From: Kryptolebias marmoratus
Taxonomy: Eukaryota; Chordata; Actinopteri; Cyprinodontiformes; Rivulidae
Direction of reading: 5' to 3'
DNA length: 64,000 bases
NCBI RefSeq assembly: GCF_001649575.2
Contig: NC_051450.1
Span: forward strand, 9,246,809 to 9,310,808
The notes beneath the pieces are model-generated. The model was not told the DNA's origin. It did not search any database and saw only the letters and a program-made list of their open reading frames with translations. Shown piece after piece: positions 34,416-46,886 of this stretch. How positions within the stretch are numbered: position 1 is the first letter of the stretch; every line of letters starts with the position of its first letter. A program made the position numbers and the translations under genes.

Positions 34416-37254
34416 TATCATAGTCTATCACTCATGTAATAACTATGCCATCCCTTTTTTCTTGCCAATGTTTGTCCATTGAATTAACAAGAAGAATTAT
34501 TTACAACTGCATTTACACACACAGCATGAAGTCAGAGACTTCTGGGGTTTTGTTTTAAACTCTGTTTCATCTCCATATCAATAACTCTGGCTCAATAGTC
34601 CAGCTGGCCTGGCTGGCATCATTCCATTCAGACAGAGGAGGAAGCATGCAGCATAACTTGAATGTCCTAGATATTTGTCATCTGAGCTAAGCTATGTGAA
34701 GTTGATGGAAGTGGTGAAGAAATGTTAGAAGGTCAGCTACTTCACCCTGTTTTCAAATGGAGCATTTTTGCACCGCTTGTGGGCAGTGAGACGGATGGCT
34801 ACCATGGAGACTATGAATGCAGGCTGGTGGAATGATGTTGATCGGGGAAAAGCGCGGATTACTCAGACCAGCAAGTCCCCTACTACCTGGGCATCTGGAG
34901 ATGTCACAAGCGCTGCTCCTCTCCAAGCTGTTTGATTTCCTGACATCTGAAAAAGGTTGTTGATTTGTCAGATCACCAGGACCAGAGAAATACAATTTAG
35001 TTTCATCATATAAAGGTTATCTTAATTTTTATACATAGGAAGTGACAAAGCATTACATGTGGTTACATCAAGGCCAAAGTGCTAGCTAGTAACTTGCAAG
35101 CTCGAAACTTTGTTACTATCAATTTGGCACAAAGATGCAGTTTATTCCAGTTACCTTTGTCAAATCTGTGAGAAATACCAAAGTTTGGATACCCTCAGTG
35201 TCAGACCTTTAGACAAATCTTTGGTTCAATACAATTTGTAGACAGTTTTTATTGTGAGTGATAAACTAGCTTGACAGCACAAAGTGAGTTGCTGCTTTAT
35301 TACATTTTTTATTTACTTTTCTTATACCAGATATCACCACAATATGTTTTATGCTCAAGTAATGTGTTGTCAATGATTCCGATGGTAAATCTAAAGATAA
35401 GATTGGATATCCATGGTTTAAACTTTCTTTCACCAGTGCATACATTTGTGACATTTGTACGTTCAAGGACAAGAACTAGTTGAGAAGAGGTCTTAACTGG
35501 CTAGCAAATTAGTTGCTATTAAAGTTTGACACTTACTCATCCATATTCAAGAATAGCTCAAAAATGACATGTATTTTTATGAAACTGGAAATTACTATAA
35601 AGATGGTATGAGTAATGCTTTTAGGAAGTATCTAACCCTTAACCACAACAGCAGTGATGCTGTACCTAGGGAAAATAAACCTCAGATACTACATTAACAC
35701 AGAGGCGTAGCTTTATGGTGATATTTTTCTATCATGTTTATATCTAAGCTTGTTTATGTCAGACCAGTCAACTTTTAAGTAACATCCTTCTCAGATTGCT
35801 GAATTTCTGCTTGAATTAAATTTAAAAAAGGCAGGGGGCGGAAGTCAGCTCTTAATATTTACTCAGTCAGAATATGTTTTTCTCATTCTCTTTGAGAGAG
35901 AACAAAATATTCTTCATAAAAAGTTTACAGGCCTGCACAAAATCCCTGCTGACCCAAGTACAGTAGACTCCATAGCTTAATGTCTGCAAAGCACAATCAG
36001 CTGGGAGTTTTGTGGCAGACTCTGCCCTGAAGCTCCACCTCTGCTGGGCCAGGAGTAGGTTCAGATTTTATATGAAGTGATACATAAGGACTGAGCACAT
36101 TTTTATATCTAGGCTATTACAAACAATTTGTCGGAAAAATCTGACCCCCAAAATACAATACCCAACAAAAAGTAACTCAAAATCAAGGCCACTCTGCGTT
36201 CCTGTGATAGATTCAACTATCAGTTCTTAAGAGCAAATAAGCTGTCACAAGAGCCACTTTAAACTCCCATAAGAATAGCGTTCAAGTCATGGCCATTGTA
36301 TTTACATATTATTTATGCTCACTGAGCCATTTAATGACTTTACACCCTGGGGATGGAAGCAAACACGAGTAATCATGGAAGAAACCGCTCCCAAAAGGGA
36401 AGAATTGCTTTTCCAAAGAATGTAAGTGATTCCTATTATTAGCTTTTAATTAGTGTGACAGAAGTTTGCGAGAACAATGATTACTATGAGGTTAAAGTAG
36501 AGCTAAAATGTTACAATGCAGATCAAACCTAAAAAAAACATATAGATTATTAATAGCAATGATCTTCTGAATCACAATGAAATTGAAGTGGGATTATTTC
36601 ATAAACCATTTGTGTAAAAGATGTATCAGATAGAAGTTTGTCCTAAATCACAACCTTTAAATAAGCAAATAGTTCACACTTGCACTTTATTACACACATA
36701 AACATAACTTTAGTTACACTTGTAAGATTGGAGTCTCTGGGTAAAGATGCTGGAGGATTTACTGATTGGGCATTTAATAAACATACTGGGGATGTTGTGT
36801 AGAATTCTGCGACATAGCAGACATAAAACCATAGACAGTGGGTCAACAACAAAGATCGGCAGCAGAGTTTGGTCAGCTACTCCGATCTTGATTAATGAAA
36901 AAAATGCCTTGTGGTTGGCTCCAGAGATCCCTACTAATAAGAACTTGTTTAAGACAAACATCATGTTTGACCTAGGCATGTTCATAAGTAACAAGCTCTA
37001 AATTTATTAGTGAATTTTTTTTTATGCTTATGAGCTTCGGGTAGTGACTAAAACAAGGACATAATCAATACAAGCTACTGAAATAAGCTTCCTCTTAACA
37101 TTTGCTAAACTCAGCATCTATGATAGGTTAAGTTGAAGCATCTCAGAATGGCTCAAAGTAAAATTCTATTTATTTTACATCAAAATAAAGTAGTGGAAGT
37201 GGTCTAGGATAGGTGATCTCTAATTCAGAACTCAAAAGATAACCGAGTTGACTT
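34416..37254. other. Unannotated unique sequence
   Basis: No recognised gene or repeat. 34750-34990 is GC-richer with an 80-codon minus-strand frame lacking motifs. 36280-36440 is complex and repeat-free. Frames of about 84-94 codons on opposite strands near 36.7-37.0 kb overlap each other and lack domains. Confidence 0.45.
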
Positions 37255-37345
37255 TTTATTACTGTGTTTTTATGATGCAAAGTACTTTGAACCTCCTTGA
37301 TGCTGAAATGTGCTACACAAATAAAATTGACTTGACTTAGTTGCG
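37255..37345 (+). repeat. 3' tail of a fish LINE
   Basis: The sequence runs CAAAGTACTTTGAACCTCC, CTGAAATGTGCTACACAAAT and AAAATTGACTTGACTTAG. The GCTATACAAATAAA-plus-TTGACTTGACT ending is the characteristic tail of a common teleost L2-type LINE. The coding part is gone. Confidence 0.6.
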
Positions 37346-38360
37346 TGCAATGATTTCATTACACAGAAACCATCTGTATAGGTTTAACACATTTACATAT
37401 TACTACGCAATTACTAGATCTAAAACAAACAAAAAAATAATAATAAACTGATGAAGTGCATTTTACACTGCTGTTACAATCATTACAATCATTGATAATT
37501 GTGTCATTGTTTTAATCAGATTACCTAAATAAATAAATAAAATAAAATGAAAAAGCAACATTTTTATGCAAACAGACTGATGTGTTTTTAATTAAGACTG
37601 CAGTCCTTGTGGACACAGTAAACCCTTACAATTAAACCAACAAGCACAATCATCACTGTTAGAGCTGATGTACCGAGTTGGAAAAAAATGTGAAGCTGGA
37701 GCTACAACAATGTTCATGGCAGATGAAACAGTTCTTGACACCATGCAAGTGTCTTTTAACACATTAGCATAATACTTGGGAGGAAATTAAGTCTCATTTT
37801 ACCGCTGTTGACAAGGACTTATTGAAGAAATCAAGTGTGATATCACTACATTGTAGCAAAGGGGACATATAGTATAACTTCAATATGACCAACAAGTTTA
37901 TCTGCCTTCAAGCTAATTCAGTATCAAAAATGTTTTTAATTCCAAGTAAACCCTTTTGTATTGTCAAAATACATTGATACACTTAGATGGACTAAATGTC
38001 AAGTTTGTGGTTTCTCTTCTGATCAGCTCCACATACCTGTTGTTGAGTCTTAAGCACTTTGCAACATTAAAAAAAAAAAAAAAAAAAACTGTCACAAACA
38101 GAACACCCACCATCCCTGCAGAGGTATGGAAGATCAAAGTGACAGGCAACTTATTTTTTATTTTTTTATTTCTTTGCTACCAGTTCTGGGGGAAAAAAAA
38201 GTCAAATAAATGAATAAGAAATTACTGATTTATTCTTTTGTTGTTTGCACATGTGTATGCATGAGCCTGAGCACACGGCTGAATACAGACAGGGGAGCCA
38301 TAGCCATCTTACAGGGAAAAACAAAAGGTTGGAAACCACTCGTGTAGGCATCTGCTTAAG
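37346..38360. other. Unannotated AT-rich sequence with a 20-base A run
   Basis: A 20-base A run lies at 38069-38088. There is no recognised body upstream. The 85-codon frame across it is produced by the A run. Confidence 0.5.
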
Positions 38361-38594
38361 ATGCCCTCCGGATGTCTCCCATGGAAGATTCTTTGGAAAT
38401 GTTTCACTGGCGGAGGCGTCAGGGCAGACAAATGATTCGCTGGAAAGATTATGTCTCATTGCTGGCTTGGGAATACCTTAATGTCCCACTGGATGGGTTG
38501 TGGTGGTGGCTGGGGAAAGGGAGTTCTAATGTCCTCTGTTCAGACTGTTGCCCCCTTGACCTAGATTTAGAGGAGTGGAAATGTTATTTTATGG
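38361..38594 (+). pseudogene. C-terminus of a Rex3/RTE-like LINE
   Basis: In one frame the sequence reads RRQGRQMIRWKDYVSLLAWE, then YLNVPLDGLWWWLGKG, then CCPLDLDLEEWKC. This aligns with the extreme C-terminal tail of a widespread fish LINE, in which an RDYVSRLAWERLG-type block is followed by a leucine/proline-rich end shortly before a GATGG tail. The match spans about 70 codons and is interrupted only by substitutions here, but the stop and tail are altered and the RT is missing. The Rex3 name is inferred from memory of the tail; RTE-like is safer. Confidence 0.6.
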
Positions 38595-39074
38595 AAGGTG
38601 ACTTACTTTTCTGCAAAAGCTACCTAATAAATATTCTCTAGTTTACTCAAGTTTGGTCAGTATGAAGCATTTTATCGGAAGGAAAACTGTGAAAAGTTTG
38701 TTGATCATTAAAAATTGTTAGGAGTATCTGAACTTTATAATGTGGTATTATTTCACTACCAAATGCTAGATATTTAGTATAAAATTTTAAAAATTGCTAT
38801 TTTTGAACATTAAACTATATAGCCTATATGCAAAAATGCACAAAAATGGATGTTTTTCACAGTGTTTCTTTAGACTCTTTTCATCTTAACTGCCTCTTCA
38901 TATCTATAAATTTGGACAAATCCAAGGAATTTCTGAGTTTTACACAAACTGCATACAGCCTTTGGCATTTTAAAAACATAGTTTGATTTCATTTTTATAT
39001 TTTTTTGAACAAACACAAATGTAAAGGCCAACAGGCACAATACAATACTACAATACTAAAATTTATGTGAAGAG
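38595..39074. other. Unannotated AT-rich sequence between two LINE pieces
   Basis: About 480 bases with no recognised feature. Confidence 0.5.
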
Positions 39075-39790
39075 AATATTTATTCCTATGGTTTGGAGAC
39101 AAGTCCTCTAGTCTCCAAACCATACATCATAGCAGGTTTCACTACCAACCTGTAAACCTTCCCTTTCACCCTTTCTGTCAGAAACCACCTCTAACACTCA
39201 TCTCCATTCACTCCACCAGCCTGCACCATCACTCTATAGTTAGGCCTGTCTCCCTTTAATTCACACATATGCATTCTGTTCTTTTTCAACTGACTTTCAC
39301 CATTTTCTCTCCAGAGCATATCTCCACCTCTCCAGGCTCTCCTCCACCTGCTCCCTACTCTCACTGCGAATCAATGTCGTCTGCAAACAAAGTTCATGAT
39401 GACTGCTGCCTGACCTCATCTGTCAACCTGTCTATCACCATTGCAAACAAGGAGGGACTGATGGCTGATATAATCCCACCTCCACCATAAACCCATCTGT
39501 CACTCATAACACACTTCTCCCCACTGTCGTGCTGTATTTGTACATGCCCTGCACTACCCTCACATACTTCTCTGTCACACTTAATATCCTCAAGAAGTAC
39601 AAGAGTTTCTCTCTTGGCACCCTATCATACGCCTTTGCTAGATCCACAACGACAAAGTGTAGCTCCTTGCAACATTTTTTATTCTTCTCCATCAATATAT
39701 TAAAAGCAAAAATCACATCTGTGGTGCTGTTTCTCAGCATGAAACCTTACTGCCGCTCACTGATTGCCATCAATATCCAAATGGGAGGCA
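39075..39790 (-). pseudogene. RTE-like LINE reverse transcriptase relic (minus strand)
   Basis: The minus-strand frame 39504-39740 reads STTDVIFAFNILMEK, ELHFVVVDLAKAYDRVPREK and EKYVRVVQGMYKYSTTV. This is the RT palm with motif A (DLAKAYDRV, catalytic Asp kept) and its usual downstream helix. Further on, minus-strand 39374-39390 gives LFADDI, the catalytic YxDD-type box, but in another frame. Past it lie remnants of the following helix and a KRTECICVN-like thumb motif near 39250-39290. Two or more frameshifts and several stops make it dead. It lies in the opposite orientation to the LINE C-terminus at 38361-38594, so the two are separate insertions. Confidence 0.75.
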
Positions 39791-41559
39791 TGAGACCTAG
39801 TTGGGCCAAGTTATGTTTCTTTGAGCCAGGTTTATTCAAATTCTGTCTACATTTGATTAATATTTAGCATTAGTGCAGTGGTTAGATGAGTGGTTTCAAT
39901 GCTAAACAAGGAGAATAGTAGTTACATTGTGGTGCTTCATATCATTTAGCGAATCATTAATAGCCAGGAATTTATTTTAGGTTAAGTCTATAAAACTGTT
40001 AATGCAGGTGTAGGTGAACGTTTTAATTATTTCATTGCATTTGACATAAGTGGACTGAAACTAATGGGTTCATTTATTCTTGTTGGCAGTACATGTAAAA
40101 CTGTGTAGCTTTTCTAGGGCACTCATAGATTCAGCCACAGCGACAGCCGATGCTGTACACCTTGCTGGGCACCATGGGAATACATAGCATCTGGGCATTG
40201 TCTGTGTTTTTATTTGACTTTAAAATAAGCACAGGAAGGCAGCAGGTTTCAGTTTCAACTGACAACCCCCCCAGCTCTTTCCTGACAAAATTAAATCTGA
40301 CATAAGCACACATTAAATTGTCTTGGAGAGCAGTGACATAGTTAGCTATGTTATTAATTTTCTACACATGAGTACCATGACATGACCATTAATTAAATGA
40401 ATATCTTCATACATGATACACTAAGTGATGAGATTTGTTGTTTTTTGTTTGTGGGAGATTCTTGTTTGACTTTAGTCGGATCTTCAGTTTTGAGTATGCT
40501 CTATTTTTTTGGTCATTTTCTATTTTGAGCTTACTTTTTAAAGTTAAAGAAGAAAAAAGAAAGTGTTAAGCTTTGGGATAACACACCTATTAACTCAGTC
40601 ACTAAGTTTGTTTGTTTGTTTGTTTGTTTTACAAGCTACAGATCCTCTGAATGGCTTCAGGTCAATTTGTACTTTGGTCAAATTAAACCTTTGCGGATTT
40701 AGTCATTATGTACCCTGATCTTTGTGGTTGACAAAGAAGCCCATTGTACCCACAATGTTGATGATTTAATCTACTGGAGTACACATTTGAAATGACGATA
40801 AGCAGACACAAAATTTGTAATTCACATCATTTTATATCAAACTTGTCATCCTGTTGATGTAGAGTAGCTTTTATATCGTTGTCTTGTCAGTCCTTTGCCA
40901 TAATTTCAACAAAGTCGGGTATATTTTTCCTTCAAATCCTTTTCTTTTCACAGCATATTTTGTGCTATGGAGGTACCCTGAATTGGGGTTTTGCTGAAAG
41001 ATTTGAAATACTATTACTACTTCATAGAACAATTTGTGATCTGTCTTCAGCGAGTGGCAGTGGCAGATTAATTTAAAGAAATGTATAAATTCTTTTGTCT
41101 CCTTATTTCAAAGCCTCCGGGTCAAAAAGAAGAGATTTAGCTTGGCGGTACAGTATATCATCTCTGACTAAATTAAATTGTCACTCCAACACAAGTCATT
41201 GAAGTTATTGTTTTTCTGTTCAGGAAGAAAGCTATTTTCTTAGCGCGTGTGGCGATAGGTGGTTATGTCCGTATGTAATCAGCTAAAAGATTGACTCTGG
41301 ATGAATAAAAAGGTGATGAGTGAAGCCTGTGGCAAGTGGTTTTGAACACTGAAAATAATTGATTTGTGTAAAAAAAAAAAAAAAGCAATTGTTTTTGAGA
41401 ATAAGAAGGACGCTAGATGCATCACAGCTGAGACAAAAACAAATTGCCCGCTTTTTTAAACATTTACCAAAAAAAGAAGAAGAAGAAGAAGAAAAAACAA
41501 TTATTAGACCTATCAATTTTGAGGAAAAGGGTTTGTTTTTATAACTACAAAACATTTCT
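39791..41559. other. Unannotated AT-rich sequence
   Basis: It contains a (GTTT)n array at 40606-40630, an A run near 41371-41384 and an (AAG)n run at 41475-41493. No gene or other transposon is recognised. The 111- and 112-codon frames here are low-complexity or overlap the LINE relic. Confidence 0.5.
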
Positions 41560-42490
41560 AAGCTGGAATCCATCATTTCTAATAAATACATGAAGACAGG
41601 TGTAACAACCTTATTCAACTGAAGGCTGGAATATTGTAACGCTTCTTATTTTGCAATTTTGTTGTTCTGTCTGCAGCTGGTACTAAATTCTGAAGCCAGT
41701 CTTATGACAGACAAAAACATAACAGACATCTCTCCACTGGTTTCCTGTTAAAGGCAGAATTGATTTCAAAATTCCTTTTGTTTTTTTTGTTTTTTTTTTA
41801 AACTGTCCATGGTTTGGCACCAGAATAAAGAGATATGAACTTCTCTGTCCTTATTTCTTTGCTAAATATATATTTTTCTGAACACTCCCGTTTGGCTGTT
41901 TCCTGTTTCAGATCTGTTAGTAAAGGAGAATATACCATTTTGTTTTTATTCATAATTTATACAGTGTCCTAACTTTGTAGCAATTGGAGTCGTACATTAA
42001 GTAGTCATTCTGGCAGAAATATAATCCTGTCTAAAGTGACCAAGGCTGCAACTGAAATGCTACAGCTAGCTGCTGCTACTATTTATGATTGCAAATAGTC
42101 CTACATACATAACCGTGTAATGCAAGACTGATAGTAATGAAATGTTTGTTGTGGAGTTAGTTTAATACGGCGGCCACTTTGGTCTTGGCCAAGTTCTGAC
42201 TCGCTGTTAGCTCATCAATCCAGTCAGAATGTGACTTTTTTTCTCCAAACTGCGATTGTTTCAAGAGTCATCTACAACCAGTAAAACTGCTCAAACCCCT
42301 CTTCAAAAGATAGAAACTAAGAGCTTTAACAATTTAAGCATTTTTAAATTAAATAAGTTCAACTGGTTTGGTAATTTTGATGTCTTTTTCTTGTCTTCTA
42401 CTTGATTTTTGTTCTGCTGTGTGTTGTTTTTGTTCTATGGCCAACTTTGGTAGTTTTAAACGTGCTTTATAAAATACTTGTTTTGAATCA
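41560..42490 (+). pseudogene. L2-like LINE C-terminal fragment plus tail
   Basis: Plus-strand codons from about 41621 read RLEYCNASYFAILLFCLQLV, then NSEASLMTDKNITDISPLVS. This is the block that in L2-type elements begins with (R)LDYCN and continues through LQLVQNAAAR and a TPVLxxLHWLP segment. After a T-rich interruption, AACTGTCCATGGTTTGGCACC continues the same protein (TVHGLAP). Stops appear within 50 codons. At 42440-42490, AAACGTGCTTTATAAAATAC resembles the usual 3' tail, which suggests one decayed insertion of about 0.9 kb, though the middle is not alignable by eye. Confidence 0.55.
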
Positions 42491-45243
42491 AATACATATG
42501 AACTAACTAACTAATTGCCTATTGCAAAATTTAAATCAAATATGGAGAAATATGATAAAAAGGGTAGAAAACTAAAAAAAAAACGAAAAGCAAAAAAATG
42601 GTTGTGAAGTTTAAATGCTTTAAACAACCACTAAGTTTTTAATACTGTAGGTTGAGTAACTTTACAAAATGCTGACTCAACCTGCATTCAGCATCACAAA
42701 AAACAAAAAACAAACAACCAAAAAAAAACATTTCCACAATTGTATGCCATACTAGCATATGAATTCTCATTTTGCAGGGTAAAGCATGGAACCACTATTT
42801 TTTTTTCTTCTCCATTTTACAAGGTGAACTAATTAAAGCAAGCGTAATGAACTCAATGCCAACTCCTTATCATAATTCAATGAAAGATATCAAATAGATT
42901 AATTAGATTAGAAAGTACTGCCCTCAGGTGGAAGGCTCAATTACTACAAAAGACTGAATTGTGTCATAGTCATTTTGCTCTGCACATAATTAGGTAGACT
43001 CAGAGAGAAGGACCTAACACTGTAACAGAAACTGCACAGCAGTAACATGGGCACACATGTGAAAGATAGGCAATGACACAGATAACACATACATGTCAAA
43101 TTTTTGTCTTCGTTTATGCATTTATTTAGGTCCAAAGAATAATCTGTTTACATTAAGTGCAATCTGAAAAACAAAATCTTGAAGCAAAAACCTTAAAGCA
43201 AAGAAAAAAAAAATAGAATAAAAAAAAAAATGGAAAAGCCTTTTAACTGAAGTCATGTATGCAGACCATCTTCTAACAACCTCAGGCTTCACACTAAAAT
43301 GTGAATGTACATGTATGGTTGTATTTCAGAGGTTGTACCTTTAAAAAAGTAATATCAATGAATTATCTAATTTTTACAATGATGCAGACACCTTTACACA
43401 GACAAGGATTAAACACGTCCAGGGCATGGCACTTAACAGCCTGTTGTTTTAGCCAACAATATGTTTTTTTTTCTCCTCTGGTATTTATAATGAATTCACA
43501 GTAGCATTGACTCCAGTGTGGATCAAAGAGAAGCCTGCAGTTCACACTGACTAATGCCTCTTTTCAGTCTGCAATATGTGACTGTGAGATACACGACCAC
43601 ACAATTTCTATTTCATATAGCCGCTGCTTAATGATGGGTGCTGAATAGTGGTCAAAACAGATGGCTTGAGAACAATACACAACCTTTGCAATGTGCTAAT
43701 GAGTACAACGTGATGCTGGCAGTCTTTGAAAAGGTCGCCATAGTGATTTTGGTACAGTGCTGAAAGTCATGACCGCACAAGCCCGAATCTAATCCCCACT
43801 TCTTCCTTGATGTCGTGTGTCAAGACCGGCCAACGGTCCAGCAAACAAAGAACATAATGGTCAAAGATATTAACCTTACCTCAGTCAGGAACTAGAACAG
43901 AGCAGGGAGTCAATTCCCAGACACTGGGATGTAATTGTGGACAGTAAAAATAGTGAAATGCAATGTCAGCATAACAACCACCATGAGTTACAATTCTTGC
44001 TTTACGATTCCTGGTGGAGTTGCATTAAAAAAGTTATATGAGTTTAAACTCTCATCCACTTGATTAAAATTTGCATCCACAGCTGGCCAACCCCCAGTAC
44101 GCCTAAAAATGTAAATGCGTAGAAAAATTTCTTTACTTTCTTTTTTTAATTTCTTTTTTCCTGTATTCCACAGACTATGTAAAATAATGTCAATTTCTCT
44201 CAACTTGAATGAAGCAAATCCAAAATACTGTAAAAATGAGGGCTGCCAACTTAGGCTGGTAATGCCGTTTGTATGCAGTGTCTGCACAGTGGTTACCAGA
44301 TGCTGGAGAGATGATATCAATGTAGTAAGAATAAATATTAAACCAAAAGCAGAAGGCTATTTATACTCAGCGGTAAGCATGTCCAGCAGAGGCAGCAGTT
44401 TCTAAATTAATCTTACTTGGCTCCAGTAAAATTTGTTAATCTACCTGGTGCAAAATGGAAAATGAAGAGTAAGATGATGGTGACAGTCATCAGCTCTCCA
44501 TCAGTTTGGTTCAGAATATAATATATTTTCTGGGCTCTGGTAACTGGGGTTCTCTGGGCACATATATTTTTGGAGCCATGTTTCCACTCGATTTCAGAAA
44601 TTACATTTAATTATTTTTAATACTTTGGGAATTCACAACAACCAAGACCCCCCCAAAGCATCACAATGTGAATTGCCATTCCGTCAGGTTTTCATACAGT
44701 GTACATGGATTCAAAATCCATTCCAGTAATCTGTGCATTATGATTGTGATTTGGGTTCAGCAGCATTTAAGAGTTGGATGAATTCTTATTTCCAGGTTCA
44801 CTAACTTCTAAACAAAACATAAAACCTGTACAACTACAAACATCACCTCCTGGCAACTGCAGAAAAAATAAACAATACACACAGATTAATATTAATCAAA
44901 ACAAGTCAAACTCAAAAAGCAACAAATGTTAAGAAATGTCAATAAAGTAGCACTTAGGTACTTTTTTTCCCAAAATAATACAAACCAACATGCTTCTAAT
45001 TCAACTGTAGCAATGACATTAAAAGGAAATGTCTAATTCCTAAATGTCTGATGTGGTTTAGGTGAATACACCATTTTGTTGAAGTAATTGAATATTACAG
45101 CCTGATTTTGCATTTTGTACCCTCGTCTCACTTCTGGAGTTCTGCAAACTGAAAACAAAACTAAACATAGCACCTGCTGCACACAGACACCAGTGGTGCT
45201 GTGAATTTGTGCATATGGTTTACTAAAAACAGAGGGAACAAAT
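42491..45243. other. Unannotated sequence
   Basis: No gene or transposon is recognised. 43690-43990 is complex, GC-richer and repeat-free. The 110- and 96-codon frames near 44.0-44.4 kb overlap on opposite strands and lack domains. Scattered A runs occur near 42570, 42700 and 43205-43230. Confidence 0.45.
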
Positions 45244-45771
45244 TGTCATGATCCTCTGTTCTTTGTGTTTTATTTTGTTGATTTGTAGTTGATTCTTTTG
45301 GTTTTTTTTTTTCCACATTTCCTAGTTGTGTTATTTTGAGATTCTTTGTGTTTAGTTTATTTTGTTCCTCAGTTTTTCCTGGAGTCATCAGCCATTCTTT
45401 CCCCCAGTCATTCTTACTTTCAGTTAACTACCCACACCTGCTCCTTATGATCATTAACCTCAGCTTAAGTCACCACTCACTCTTATTCCTCCCTCCCTAC
45501 TTATACTTTTTGGTCTCACTCACTCTTTAGTCCATCATCCTGTTTGTCTCCCTACAGGTTCCCTCTGAGTCCCACGTGTTTCCTGCTACATTTGTACTTT
45601 GCTACCCCATCAGCTTTTTTTATTTAGTGTTTCTTTTTTGTTGTTGTTGTTGCTGCCGTGCTAGTATTTGTTTTCAATAATTATTAAATATTTGCCCCTT
45701 TCATCCAGGTCCTGTGTGAGCCTGGATCCTTAGGTCCAAAAAAAAAAAAGAAAAACTGAAATTCTCATGAC
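45244..45771 (+). mobile_element. LTR-like dispersed element
   Basis: The unit begins TGTCATGATCC and ends TCATGAC (45765-45771), so its ends carry a 7-base inverted match (GTCATGA/TCATGAC). It is pyrimidine-rich, with CCACACCTGCTCC, CTCAGCTTAAGTCACC, ACTTATACTTTTTGG, a late ATTATTAAATATTTGC word like a poly(A) region, and AGGTCCTGTGTGAGCCTGGA before the end. That order matches a common fish LTR-type repeat. No partner LTR, primer-binding site or polyprotein is seen. Frames of 75 and 64 codons inside are chance. Confidence 0.5.
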
Positions 45772-45992
45772 CTGAAAAAATCCAAATAATCAACCCGATT
45801 AACCACTGAGAAATTAACTTGATTTCATACTGAAATGTTTTAGAGGTTATTTAGAGGTCTTCTCAAACAAAAATTGCACAGTGAGTAGGAATTGGAGACA
45901 TTGGGAAGAAAAAATAGTAAAAATTTTTAATATGTATGAAGTGCTTTGATGCAAAACTGAATTATTTTTTTACTCAGACTTTAACTAAAGCT

Positions 45993-46236
45993 AGTGGCTA
46001 TACAGTGGATTTACTGGTTAGCGCCACTGCCTCACAGCAAGAAGATCACAGGTTCCAACTTGGTTGAAGCCTTTTTTTGTGGAGTTTGCATGTTCTCCTT
46101 GTTCATGTGTGGATTTTCTTCTGGTACCTGCCCAGGGTATATCCTGACTATCATTCCCTGACCACTAGAGATACATACCTGCTTCCTGCTACCCTGAACA
46201 GGATGCAGTAAAGTACATAAAATGAATGGGTGGATG
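45993..46236 (+). mobile_element. tRNA-related SINE, shortened copy
   Basis: It has the same family layout as 18848-19234: TACTGGTTAGCGCC, CTGCCTCACAGCAAGAAG, AGGTTCCAACTTGG, GAGTTTGCATGTTCTCC, then CCTGCCCAGGGTATATCC and an AATGAATGGGTGGATG tail. The centre with CTCCGGTTTCCTCCCACAG is missing. An imperfect duplication, TAACTAAAGCT (45982-45992) and TAAATAAAGCC (46237-46247), 9 of 11 matching, flanks it. Confidence 0.75.
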
Positions 46237-46247
46237 TAAATAAAGCC

Positions 46248-46752
46248 TGAGGCTGCTTTACACACAAAAAGATGAAAAGGAAAAATATATTCTGTTCCAC
46301 GCACTGAGTCATACAGTTTATAGAACGTTGCAGCCTGATGTTGTACCATACTGCACCACAGTGGGTATTGGGTGTGAGTCACAGCATTATTAAGCTACAG
46401 CCATTTGCTTTGGTATCTTCAAAGCATGGTATTTTCTATTCATTGAGCATCCATTCAATACATTTTTTCATTTACTGTAAATCTATAGCTCATTTAAAAC
46501 ATGGTAGGAAGGTCATGTTGTATTGGAAAAATAAATAAATAAAACAAATTTAGACAAAAAATATAATTCTACAGTTTTCCTTTACTATCCCAAAATTGTT
46601 TAATGTGTGCTTCAGATTTCTGGTGATAGTTGATGTTAGCTTTGTGTGAGTTTTAAAGCTAATTGCATCGTTTGTATAGTAATGGTGGAAGAGACAAACT
46701 ACTAGGGGAGTTTCTCGAAGGATGCAGACCAAAGGTTTGCAATACTGTGTGT
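46248..46752. other. Unannotated AT-rich sequence
   Basis: Nothing recognised; short frames only. Confidence 0.5.
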
Positions 46753-46886
46753 CATATGCTGGTGTAGATTCTCAGTCACCCAGGACATGTTAAATCCACC
46801 CTGAAAAAGTAAAACCCAGAAACAATTGGACTTCTATTTTGTAGCTGAAAATGTTTTGCTTGTCATCTAAGGAACTTTACTAATTA
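46753..46886 (-). repeat. Fragment of a fish retroelement-type repeat
   Basis: On the minus strand it contains GATGACAAGCAAAACATTTT, then a GGACTTCTATTTTG counterpart and CCTGGGTGACTGAGAATCTA followed by CACCAGCAT. This order is familiar from a recurrent teleost repeat. The parent element is not certain and there is no coding frame. Confidence 0.45.

Noticed and set aside
39269..39490. A proline/serine-rich plus-strand frame
   Set aside because: It is the antisense shadow of the RTE-like reverse transcriptase relic.
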